Of a stretch of 64,000 nucleotides of DNA, positions 43,559 through 51,461 are shown piece by piece; positions within the stretch are counted from its first letter, which is position 1; each line of letters starts with the position of its first letter. This DNA comes from CAVYGN01 sp963796325 (GTDB taxonomy: Bacteria; Spirochaetota; Brevinematia; Brevinematales; JAOACQ01). The DNA is taken from positions 1,364,001 through 1,428,000 of the forward strand of contig CAWCLF010000001.1 in NCBI GenBank assembly GCA_963796325.1, read 5' to 3'. A program made the translations under genes and the position numbers. Under the pieces are notes generated by a model. The model worked only from the letters and a program-made list of their open reading frames with translations. It was not told the origin of the DNA and ran no database searches.

Positions 43559-46500
43559 TTATTTTTTCGATGCAAAAAACGAATTTACAACAGGGATAAA
43601 CTTGCAGTATCTTTTGTTGAAATTCTTGCCGGATGAATTCCCGCTGTATTTATAGTATTCCAGGTAAATGATATCGCCCGGCCTTACAACGAGCGCATTT
43701 TCAGGGTACGCGTCGAGAATCGACTTTGTATTGATGCTCGCGCAGAATATGCCGGAGTCTTTTTCGGTTTCGGCGAGATTTATCTTGATCGAAGAATCGG
43801 AGTCAACTACCCCAACCTTCGCTTCGATAACATCTATGGCGTTATGACGGATGTTCCTCTGATAATCATTAATGAGGATTTTCAGTGCCTGCCCCGGGAA
43901 TACAAAATCCGCCTTTGTGGAATCGTAATAATCCTTCACTTCCAGTTCGGGCGTGCAGTCCATTAATTCGATGCAGCCCCATGTGTTAGGGCGGAATTTC
44001 GATTTAAGAGCGCTTGAAGCCGACCATTGCATCGATTCGGGTCCCCAGTCGTTGCCGAGGTTGATCGAGAAATTGCAGACAAGCTGCATTTTAGGATGAA
44101 GGGTCGTTGTCTTCGGAAAAGTATCTTTACTTATAAACCCTTCGACGATATAACCGGAAGGCGTCATTCTATTCGTAACTTTGGCATGATCGGCATCCTC
44201 GATATAATAATCCCAGTACATGGCCTGGTTCCGGGACATATTCACTTCGAAATCATTACCCTCGCCGCCATAATGATGAATGTATATATACATTGGAGGG
44301 CTGCTGAAAGGGCTTAAAGCGTATTCCCTGTCGTATTTTGAATCGAGCACTTTTTCATCGGGAAGGTCCGACATCTTCAGCCAGAACTCGAACATATCTC
44401 CGTCATTTTTATCCTGCGCCGTTTCATATTTATCGTATTCGTCTTCGGATTCGTCCGGCATAATTATCTTCCCTTCTTTTTCAGCTATGTAAGAGAAAAA
44501 TAAACCCGATTCGTTCCACCGCATATATAGTTTTATGCCGTTTGTTATCCTGGTATGAGAATTGTCCGCGCCCCATTGCATCTGGATCGGATTTTCGAGT
44601 TTACCCCAGTCTGAAAGATTCCCGTCGATGGCGAGGTCATGCGGCTGATACGGTATCCGGGCATAAGCCGGGAATTTGCTGTATGTTTCAAGTTCTTTCT
44701 TTTTATTTTCATCTTCGTTTTGCCTGACCAGTTCTTCGATTTTCGATTTCTGGCCGGTTGAAATGTATACATATTTCGGGTAGTCATAATTGACTTCAGC
44801 AGCCAGGCTTACATCGCCCTGTGCGGCCGAAAGAACAGTATCGATATTCATGGCTTTTGTCCTGTTGCCGTACTTGTTCATGAAATCGATCAGGTCTTTG
44901 GGGTTCGAGATGATCCTGTGATGAAGAGAAGATATTTCCCGCGTAAATTTCTCATCACCCGTCATGGTATTCCCGTAGCCGATTCCGAGCCCTTTGCCGG
45001 ATTCGTTCCCCCCGCCGCTTCCCATTCCGCTGGCGTCTCCTCCTCCCGCTCCGGCCTGATTTCCGCCAAAGGAACCCTTTCCCTCGCCCGTCCACCTGTC
45101 GCCGGTGTCCCTGCCTTTACCAAGGTCCGGTCCGCTGCCCGGATTATTGATCTTGCCGACCCTGCCGTTATCATGGTACAGATTCCCGGCAAATCTGGCG
45201 TTCCCGTTTTCGGATATTACAGTCCTGATTTTTGTTACCTTGTTGTCGATGGTGTCGACAAAAGACTTTTCCATCGCTTTTTCGATAGACTGGTGTATAT
45301 CGACAATAAATGCTTTATCAAGTGCAGATTTATGTTTCGTTTTTTTTTCTTCATCCGGGGCTTTCGAATTGCTGATCATTTTTTCTTCAATTGTTTTAAG
45401 GCTGGGCAGGTCGTTTTTATCCGGGGTTTCCATATAGTCTATATGAAAATTAAGAGCCGACATTATTTCCGCAGTATTTTTCATTAATTTGTCGTATTCG
45501 TCATTAAGCTTTTCCTTGTCTTTTAAAGGATCTTCCTTGCTTTCGATTTTATCGTCGAGCGAACCGATATTATCGAGAGCCTCTTTTAAATCTTCCGATT
45601 TAACCTGCATATCCATATCAAGTAGATTTTCCTTGATAGAATTCTTTATTTCATCAAGTTTGGCTTTATATTCCTTCAGGTCGGCGTTATCGGGATTCGA
45701 CTCCATTTCAGCAGATGTTTTGCTTAATTCATCCATCGAATGTTCAAGGCTGTCCTTTGCCCTCAGCACGGCTTTTACTTCCTTTGACGAGCCGGCATTC
45801 AATTCCGGTTTTTTTATTCCGTTTTTATCCCTCATTCCTTCTTTGAAAATATCCTGCATTGCAATTTCCTTGTATAATTTAGCTTCTATGTATTTCCTGC
45901 TGTTTATCAGTAAAGATTTTAGTTTTCCGGGTTTCTCGCTTTTTAAAGATATTTTGGAGTATTTGTTGCTGATTTCATCCGATAATTTGTCTTCGTATTT
46001 TTTCAACAAATCCCTGTCGATGCTTTTCATGAGCATCTTCGCCGTTTCCCTGTTCAGACTGCTGAGATCTTTATACTTCGCCGAGGGGTTTATTTTTTTG
46101 TCGCCGTACGACATTAAAATATTGCTTATTTTTTTTTCATTCGCCTTTTTTACATAATCGACTGTGTTTTTAAGAAGATTGTTTGTAATATCCTCGTCTA
46201 TCAATTCCTTCGAGTAATTTTCAATATTCCTGTTCAATTTATTTTCTGCATTTACTATATCGTTCCCGAACTTATTTATGCTGTAATTATTGCCGTTTTC
46301 CAGGTTCTGCATCGATCTGTCGATATCCTTGTACGAATCCCCGAATTCCTTATCGTACCTGCTTTCCATCTCCTCTTTTTTTCCGGCGCTTTTCATATAA
46401 TTCGACGTGCTTATATTTTCATAAGTTTCTTCTTCTTTGCTGTTCATTTCCTTTGAATCGTTCCCGCCTGAAGCCGGAATAACAACAAAATTCAAAACCA

Positions 46501-46567
46501 GGATGACGGTCAGGTGGATTATAAGAGAAAAGAGATAAGGCTTTCCGCGATTTTTTAAAAAAAACAT
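43559..46567 (-). CDS. Large membrane-anchored coiled-coil protein with CBM9-like domain
   Basis: 1002 residues. A TonB-like N-terminus with one membrane helix (about 12-32) precedes a very charged, helical coiled-coil region (35-470) with many short Lys/Glu/Asp/Ser heptads. A Gly-rich linker follows (about 475-540: GKGSFGGNQAGAGGGDASGM). The C-terminal part contains a CBM9/DOMON-like beta-sandwich (about 620-845: AIDGNLSDWGKLENPIQMQWG, WNESGLFFSYIAEKEG, GDMFEFWLKMSD) and a last domain of unknown kind. Such CBM9-like domains often sit in cell-surface or polysaccharide-binding proteins. Function unknown. GGGGAG precedes the ATG. It is divergent from the NRAMP operon and converges with the radical SAM gene. 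Confidence 0.82.
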   Translation of the reverse strand: MFFLKNRGKPYLFSLIIHLTVILVLNFVVIPASGGNDSKEMNSKEEETYENISTSNYMKSAGKKEEMESRYDKEFGDSYKDIDRSMQNLENGNNYSINKFGNDIVNAENKLNRNIENYSKELIDEDITNNLLKNTVDYVKKANEKKISNILMSYGDKKINPSAKYKDLSSLNRETAKMLMKSIDRDLLKKYEDKLSDEISNKYSKISLKSEKPGKLKSLLINSRKYIEAKLYKEIAMQDIFKEGMRDKNGIKKPELNAGSSKEVKAVLRAKDSLEHSMDELSKTSAEMESNPDNADLKEYKAKLDEIKNSIKENLLDMDMQVKSEDLKEALDNIGSLDDKIESKEDPLKDKEKLNDEYDKLMKNTAEIMSALNFHIDYMETPDKNDLPSLKTIEEKMISNSKAPDEEKKTKHKSALDKAFIVDIHQSIEKAMEKSFVDTIDNKVTKIRTVISENGNARFAGNLYHDNGRVGKINNPGSGPDLGKGRDTGDRWTGEGKGSFGGNQAGAGGGDASGMGSGGGNESGKGLGIGYGNTMTGDEKFTREISSLHHRIISNPKDLIDFMNKYGNRTKAMNIDTVLSAAQGDVSLAAEVNYDYPKYVYISTGQKSKIEELVRQNEDENKKKELETYSKFPAYARIPYQPHDLAIDGNLSDWGKLENPIQMQWGADNSHTRITNGIKLYMRWNESGLFFSYIAEKEGKIIMPDESEDEYDKYETAQDKNDGDMFEFWLKMSDLPDEKVLDSKYDREYALSPFSSPPMYIYIHHYGGEGNDFEVNMSRNQAMYWDYYIEDADHAKVTNRMTPSGYIVEGFISKDTFPKTTTLHPKMQLVCNFSINLGNDWGPESMQWSASSALKSKFRPNTWGCIELMDCTPELEVKDYYDSTKADFVFPGQALKILINDYQRNIRHNAIDVIEAKVGVVDSDSSIKINLAETEKDSGIFCASINTKSILDAYPENALVVRPGDIIYLEYYKYSGNSSGKNFNKRYCKFIPVVNSFFASKK

Positions 46568-46913
46568 ACAGCTCTCCCCATTTATACCTTATTGTTCGAT
46601 AATATTATATTAAATACCGGTGAAGTATTAAATGGGAATAAAGGACTAAATGAGGAAGAAACGGGTAGTAATTTTGGACTATATCGGGTTTATGCAGTGA
46701 AACCGTATGAAAGCGTAAAAATCAGCCTAATAATTTAAAGTAAAGATTGACATCATTATTTTATGTAATTAGAATATTTCGAATATTTGTCCATAAAGCC
46801 CATGTTCAAATGCCGGGTCCGGCCGGTCCGGCTGAAAGTGAAGGCAATTTCTTTTCCGTCGAAACAAGAGATGACCTGCTGTGCAACTCCGAATCCTGGA
46901 CAGGGGATCGTAT
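46568..46913. other. 346-bp divergent intergenic region with structured 5' leader
   Basis: Contains the NRAMP operon promoter and, downstream of it, a leader of about 130 bases with the GC-rich palindromic stretch GCCGGGTCCGGCCGGTCCGG (about 46814-46834). The leader is longer than others in the window. I compared it by eye with the Mn (yybP-ykoY), Mg (M-box) and NiCo riboswitches and saw no conserved core. The left part, upstream of the 1002-residue protein gene, is AT-rich and has no clear promoter beyond a TATAAT-like box. Confidence 0.4.
46747..46775 (+). promoter_or_regulatory. Promoter of the NRAMP operon
   Basis: TTGACA (46747-46752), 17-bp spacer, TAGAAT (46770-46775). The predicted transcript starts near 46782, leaving a leader of about 130 bases before ATG 46914. 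Confidence 0.7.
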
Positions 46914-48182
46914 ATGAACTTTTTCGCAAAGACATTTTATAATATCAGCAGGTTCCTTAAATCGATACACTTTTATCTGATCATCGCAGGCCCCGGAATA
47001 ATAGTGATGCTTGCGGATAACGATGCCGGCGGTATTACAACATACGCGGTAACGGGCTCTACATACGGATACGGCCTTTTATGGCTTATAGTTCTTCTGC
47101 TTCCGGTATGCTATTACGTGCAGAAAATGACAGTGAGGCTGGGGTCCGTGACCAAGCATGGCCATGCGGAAGCCATTTTCAGCGGTTTCGGACCTTTCTG
47201 GGGATGGTTTTCCCTGTTCGATCTGATCCTTACGGACTGGCTTACCCTTATTACGGAATTTATCGGCATGACGGCGGCGCTTGGAATATTCGGAGTGCCG
47301 GCATGGCTGACCGTTATTATTGTAATAATTTTGATGGGGTTCATGGTCATGCAGGGCCGCTACTGGACCTGGGAAAAGATCGCCCTTGTATTTTGTTTTC
47401 TTAACCTTATCTATATTCCTGCGGCGATTATGCTCCATCCCTCAGTTTCAGATATAGTCAGAACAGGTTTTATACCTCGTTTCCCCGGCGGTTTCAATAA
47501 TAAGATGTTTTTCCTTTTAATGGCGAATGTCGGTACGACGATAGCCCCCTGGATGATATTTTTCCAGCAGAGCGCCGTAGTTGACAAAGGTTTGCAGGAA
47601 AAGGATATAAAGAACGGAAACTTCGATACTTTCATGGGTGCGCTCGGCACGACGCTCGGGGCTGTCTTTATCATAATAGTGACCGGAACCGTTCTTAACG
47701 GCGTAAACATAAACGATGCCGCCCAGGCTTCGCTTAAATTGTTAAGCATCAACAAATATGTGGGGACATTCATGGCGATCGGGCTTTTCGATGCCGGTTT
47801 CCTCGGAGCTATCTGCATTTCGCTGGCCAGTTCCTGGGCATTCGGAGAAGTTTTCGGATGGGCTCACTCCCTGAATATGAAAGTGAGGCAGGCGCCATGG
47901 TTTTACCTGTTTTATTTTCTGCTGCTTGCCGGCGCCGGCGCCATTGTTCTTATACCGGGGGCTCCGCTTGTCCTTATTACCCTGTTCGTCCAGGTGATAG
48001 CTGTAACCCTCCTGCCTGCTGCCCTGGTATTCCTGATACTGCTGCTTAACGATGAAAAGGTGATGGGCAGGCATAAAATGAAGCTTTATGAAAATATCAT
48101 CAATATCACGATAGTATCGGTCATAATTGTTCTGTCGACGCTGTACGGCGTCAGTTCGATTTTCCCGGGCGCTTTTAAGTAA
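46914..48182 (+). CDS. NRAMP-type metal ion transporter, DNDAGG subfamily
   Basis: 422 residues with 11 predicted membrane helices. The first helix has GPGIIVMLADNDAGGITTYA in place of the DPGN metal motif of canonical NRAMP proteins, and helix 6 has TIAPWMIFFQQS in place of the MPH motif that contributes the metal-binding methionine. The family normally couples proton and Mn/Fe uptake; this subfamily probably differs in ion choice, possibly Mg or other hard ions (inference: no Met ligand). ATG 46914 has AGGGGA upstream; the longer form from 46881 has no site. It leads an operon with a 60-residue membrane protein and the PRC-MgtE_N-CBS gene, which is broken by an insertion sequence. Confidence 0.88.
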   Translation: MNFFAKTFYNISRFLKSIHFYLIIAGPGIIVMLADNDAGGITTYAVTGSTYGYGLLWLIVLLLPVCYYVQKMTVRLGSVTKHGHAEAIFSGFGPFWGWFSLFDLILTDWLTLITEFIGMTAALGIFGVPAWLTVIIVIILMGFMVMQGRYWTWEKIALVFCFLNLIYIPAAIMLHPSVSDIVRTGFIPRFPGGFNNKMFFLLMANVGTTIAPWMIFFQQSAVVDKGLQEKDIKNGNFDTFMGALGTTLGAVFIIIVTGTVLNGVNINDAAQASLKLLSINKYVGTFMAIGLFDAGFLGAICISLASSWAFGEVFGWAHSLNMKVRQAPWFYLFYFLLLAGAGAIVLIPGAPLVLITLFVQVIAVTLLPAALVFLILLLNDEKVMGRHKMKLYENIINITIVSVIIVLSTLYGVSSIFPGAFK

Positions 48183-48199
48183 ATCCGGAGGCATGGATC

Positions 48200-48382
48200 A
48201 TGGTTAAATTTTTCAGGTCGATAGCAAAAAGTTTTTCGGATATCAATAAAAAATATAAAAATCCTTCGATAAAACCGACAAAAGCGGTAGTTGTCAGTCT
48301 CGTGATATTGAGGCTCTACCTTCTCGGAATGGTCGGGCTGCTTGTATACAGCTTTATAACTGCATTAGGGGCCAAGCATTAG
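48200..48382 (+). CDS. Small single-pass membrane protein
   Basis: 60 residues. A basic N-terminus (MVKFFRSIAKSFSDINKKYKNPSIKPTKAVV) is followed by one membrane helix (about 32-54). GGAGG lies before the ATG. Fits between the transporter (17-bp gap) and the PRC/MgtE_N gene (8-bp gap), so it may be a small subunit or regulator of the transporter. Family not recognised. Confidence 0.75.
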   Translation: MVKFFRSIAKSFSDINKKYKNPSIKPTKAVVVSLVILRLYLLGMVGLLVYSFITALGAKH

Positions 48383-48390
48383 GGGGAATT

Positions 48391-48702
48391 ATGCCTGATT
48401 CAGCCGTTAAACCGAAACCCGACAGGTTTTATTATCTTACGGAAATTATAGGCGCGAAGGTTGTAGCCAATAACAAATTCATAGGGAAACTGGAAGATCT
48501 CATTATAATGTACAAGGGATCGCTCATACCCCATGTAACGCATTTTTTCATTTCCAGGCCGTTCGGCGATCCGGGAATTATCGTTCCTATCGACAGGATC
48601 GAATCCATTACAAGCAAGGTCATTGTCCTCGATATCGCTTCCGTCGACGATTACAGCAACAGGATGGAAAAGGAAGCCATGCTCTTAAAAGACTATGTAT
48701 TA
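48391..48702 (+). pseudogene. 5' part of split PRC-barrel/MgtE_N/CBS gene
   Basis: First 104 codons of a gene broken by the insertion element. The piece encodes a PRC-barrel domain: YYLTEIIGAKVVANNKFIGKLEDLIIMYKG, then HVTHFFISRPFGDPGIIVPIDRIESI. The reading frame now runs from codon 104 (TTA) into the element, adds PESVN and stops at 48718-48720. The break is exactly at a codon boundary. Joined to 50336..51286 after removing the element and one copy of TATTA, it gives a 420-residue protein. A truncated PRC-domain protein could still be made. Confidence 0.93.
48698..48702 (+). repeat. Left target-site duplication TATTA
   Basis: Five bases TATTA directly before the left inverted repeat; the same five follow the right end at 50331-50335. 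Confidence 0.92.
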
Positions 48703-48716
48703 CCTGAATCCGTTAA
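48703..48716 (+). repeat. Left terminal inverted repeat
   Basis: CCTGAATCCGTTAA, the reverse complement of 50317-50330. Confidence 0.93.
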
Positions 48717-48795
48717 CTAATTAGAAAAATATAGATTAACCCTTTACAATATATAGGGTTATGGACCTAATAAGGTTCACCCAGAGGGTGAAGGA

Positions 48796-50115
48796 ATGAA
48801 AACAATTATCCGTTTTGACCTGGAGGAAACAGACGAGCTAATTGCGGCTGAAAGCGGACTGACACTGATAGGTTCTTTAATACGCAAATCAAATCTTGAT
48901 AAAAGATTGGAAAGTTCGGGAAAAAGGCCGCAGATTAAAGATATAGATATCGTAAAGAGCTATACAAGTCTGCTTGCTATGGGCAAAACAGAATTCGCAA
49001 AAATAGAGCAATATCGAAATGATAGATTTTTCAAAGCGATGATGGATATACCGACCGTGCCATCGGAGGAAAATTTGAGACAGCGAATGGATATGGCCCC
49101 TGAAAGCTGGCCCGATAAAATAAGCGATGAAAGCATAAGGCTGGTAAAAAGGATGAAAGGCCGCTTAACTCCGACAATCAGGGATTTAGTTCCTCTGGAT
49201 ATAGATGTATCACCATTCAATAATGAACAGACAAAAAAGGAAGGAGTCTCAAGGACTTACGCAGGGTATTACGGCTATGCACCAATATTTGCGTATTTTG
49301 GGAAAGCAGAAGGATGGATTGTTGGCGTTGAGCTGCGTGAAGGTAAAAGTCACTCCCAATGTGATAAAGGAGAATTTATCCGCAAGGCAATACAAAATGC
49401 GAAAATATTTGAACGTAAAATACTTGTGAGAGTAGACAGCGGGAATGACAGCAATGATACGATAAAAATCTGTGCGGAAGATGAAAAAGTTGATTTCATA
49501 ATCAAAAGAAATTTAAGAAGAGAGAGCCCGCTTGATTATCTGGAAAGAATAGAAAAATCGGAAACAGCGTCAGTTGAAAATCCACGGGAAGGGAAAACGG
49601 TATATCGGGATAAGTTAAGAGCGGACGTTGGGCTGAAAGAAGAAATAAAACTGGTTTATGAGGTTATTGAAAGGACGATAGATAAGCAAGGCAATCCAAA
49701 TCTATTAGCCGACATTGAAGTAAAAGCTTACTGGACATCATTATCGGATGATGCCGATACAATTATCAGCTTGTATGAGGAACACGGCACAAGCGAACAG
49801 TTCCATTCGGAAATTAAGTCAGATATTGGATTGGAGAGATTTCCCAGCGGAAAATTTAAAACAAATTCTTTGGTATTGTCACTGGGATGTTTTACCTATA
49901 ATCTTTTGAGGTGGGTCGGGCAAAATGCGCTAAGGTATAAAGGTATTCCTGGAAGTAAAGCTAAAGAAAGGATAAGGCTCAAAACCGTCATACAGGATAT
50001 AATGTATATGGCTGCAAAATTGGTCTGCCATGCAAGAAAGTTTGCTCTGAAGATATATAGGAATAATCCGTGTCTGCCTCTATTTCGTAAGTTATACGGG
50101 ACGCTAACTGTTTAA
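48796..50115 (+). CDS. IS1380-family transposase
   Basis: 439 residues, DDE type. The first acidic region is PLDIDVSPFNN (D135/D137), the second RVDSGNDSND (D214/D218), the last HGTSEQFHSEIKSD (E334/E339). The sequence KKEGVSRTYAGYYGYAPIFAYFGKAEG is typical of the family. The C-terminal region is basic. GAAGG lies before the ATG. Codon use (many AAA, ATA, TTA) is more AT-rich than that of the flanking host genes, as expected of an acquired element. No frame shift or stop: the element is probably active. Confidence 0.95.
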   Translation: MKTIIRFDLEETDELIAAESGLTLIGSLIRKSNLDKRLESSGKRPQIKDIDIVKSYTSLLAMGKTEFAKIEQYRNDRFFKAMMDIPTVPSEENLRQRMDMAPESWPDKISDESIRLVKRMKGRLTPTIRDLVPLDIDVSPFNNEQTKKEGVSRTYAGYYGYAPIFAYFGKAEGWIVGVELREGKSHSQCDKGEFIRKAIQNAKIFERKILVRVDSGNDSNDTIKICAEDEKVDFIIKRNLRRESPLDYLERIEKSETASVENPREGKTVYRDKLRADVGLKEEIKLVYEVIERTIDKQGNPNLLADIEVKAYWTSLSDDADTIISLYEEHGTSEQFHSEIKSDIGLERFPSGKFKTNSLVLSLGCFTYNLLRWVGQNALRYKGIPGSKAKERIRLKTVIQDIMYMAAKLVCHARKFALKIYRNNPCLPLFRKLYGTLTV

Positions 50116-50316
50116 AAAAGAGTTAAAGGATCCGTTTTTAGCGTTTTAAGAAAAGAGTGGGTTTGCGCCTAAAATTTTTAAAAGATGTACTTTTAGGATT
50201 ATTGGGAGATTTAATTTTCGAAAATTTGTTATGATTCACAACTATTGGTTATAATACAGCAGGAACTGGCCAAAAATTGAAGCGGAAAGAACAAGAGAAG
50301 GTTGTTTGTCGATAAC

Positions 50317-50330
50317 TTAACGGATTCAGG
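50317..50330 (-). repeat. Right terminal inverted repeat
   Basis: TTAACGGATTCAGG, perfect inverse of the left end. Confidence 0.93.
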
Positions 50331-50335
50331 TATTA
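50331..50335 (+). repeat. Right target-site duplication TATTA
   Basis: Second copy of TATTA; the host reading frame resumes at 50336 (AAC AAA AAA GTG GTC). Confidence 0.92.
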
Positions 50336-51286
50336 AACAAAAAAGTGGTCGACCTTGACGAAAGGGAAATTTCCGTAGTTTATGACGTCAAGATAATCCA
50401 GATCCATAAAAAGCTATATATCAGCGATGTCGATTTCAGCCGCTACGGCCTTTTTAAAAGGCTGGGTCTGCGGAAACTCGCCGACCTCTTAAAAATCAAG
50501 GCGGACCTTTTACCCTGGACGTATGTTCTTCCACTTCCGGACGATATAGACAGCTTTAAAGGCAATGTCAAGCTTAAAACCGTGAAAGACAAGCTGGCCG
50601 ATATTCCTCCCGCAGACCTCGCAGATATCCTGGAGGAATTGAGCCGCGAGCAGAGATCGGTAGTATTCAGCGAACTCGACACGGGGCATGCTTCCGATAT
50701 ACTCGAGGAAATAGATCCGAATATACAGAGGGATATTGTTTCGGCCCTTGATAAAAAGACAGTCGCCAGGCTTATCAACGATATGACGCCGGCCCAGGCC
50801 GCCGATGTCCTTGCAGTAATACCGTTTTCCGATAAGGAAACCGTGCTTGATTTATTGGATCAGGATATGTCATCGAAAATAAAATCCATACTCAATCAGC
50901 AGGAGGAAAACATTCTCAGCATGGCGACTTCAAGTTTTCTCTCCTTCAGACCTGACGAAACAGTCGCCTCGGCCCGCAGGATCTACCAGCAGAAAGCCGG
51001 GGATATGGACGTATTAATGTATCTGTATATTACGGACGGCGACGGAATACTTTCAGGCATTATGGATATAAGAGAGCTTCTCATCGCCGGCGAAGAGGCG
51101 AAGCTTGGGGATGTTATGACTGAAAATATAATAAGCCTTTCACCGGAGAGCACTCTGAAGGATGCATTCATGATGTTCAACCGTTACGGCTTCAGGGCGA
51201 TACCTGTCGTTGACGATGCGGGCAGGATTTTAGGAGTGGTTCCGTACAGGGATGTCATGAATCTTAAGCACAGGTCGCTGGGCTGA
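50336..51286 (+). pseudogene. 3' part of split PRC-barrel/MgtE_N/CBS gene
   Basis: Last 316 codons of the gene interrupted at 48702. The piece starts NKKVVDLDEREISVVYDVKII (second PRC-like strand set), then an MgtE intracellular N-domain (about 75-190 of this part: IPPADLADILEELSREQRSV, GHASDILEEIDPNIQRDIV, MTPAQAADVLAVIPF) and a pair of CBS domains (SFRPDETVASARRIY and VMTENIISLSPESTLKDAF). In MgtE channels the N and CBS domains sense cytosolic Mg and gate the pore; here no channel domain follows, so the intact protein was a stand-alone sensor for the NRAMP-type transporter of the operon (inference). A GTG at 50345 could start a product, but no ribosome binding site is seen and only the rejoined frame explains the sequence. 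Confidence 0.9.
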
Positions 51287-51291
51287 CACTT

Positions 51292-51312
51292 CAGTCGACA
51301 GTCGACAGTCGA
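51292..51312 (+). repeat. CAGTCGA tandem repeat
   Basis: Three perfect copies of CAGTCGA, starting five bases after the stop codon of the CBS gene; related to the CAGTCAA tract at 14149-14169. Confidence 0.8.
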
Positions 51313-51369
51313 TAGCCTGACGCCGCTGCTGTCGCTCGGATCAGGAATTAACAGGACAGGCCCTTTCCA

Positions 51370-51398
51370 TTGACAATAGCATTAAGGAAGCTTACAAT
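51370..51398 (+). promoter_or_regulatory. Promoter of the hybrid kinase/GGDEF gene
   Basis: TTGACA (51370-51375), 17-bp spacer, TACAAT (51393-51398); start of transcription about 55 bases before the ATG at 51462. Confidence 0.75.
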
Positions 51399-51461
51399 AT
51401 CCTCCATGCAGAATACTCTGTAATTTTAATAATTCAATCTCAATTTAAAACCGGGCGCGGC

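Larger units (their letters stand above)
48703..50330 (+). mobile_element. Complete IS1380-family insertion sequence (1628 bp)
   Basis: Ends are perfect 14-bp inverted repeats (left CCTGAATCCGTTAA at 48703-48716; right TTAACGGATTCAGG at 50317-50330), with 17 of 19 matching if extended. A 5-bp target duplication TATTA flanks the element, and a single transposase gene on the plus strand covers 48796..50115. The size, the terminal CC and the 4-5 bp duplication fit IS1380. Non-coding parts are 93 bp at the left (with an AACCCT/AGGGTT hairpin) and 215 bp at the right. The clean ends indicate recent insertion. Confidence 0.93.

Noticed and set aside
44918..45487. A 189-codon open frame on the plus strand
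   Set aside because: Opposite the Gly-rich linker and coiled coil of the 1002-residue protein; low-complexity mirror.
46782..46913. Known metal riboswitch (yybP-ykoY, M-box or NiCo) in the NRAMP leader
   Set aside because: No conserved core recognised by eye; only a GC-rich palindrome is present. Left as an unassigned leader.
50345..51286. MgtE_N/CBS protein as an independent gene from GTG 50345
   Set aside because: No ribosome binding site; the frame is the continuation of 48391..48702 after removal of the insertion sequence.
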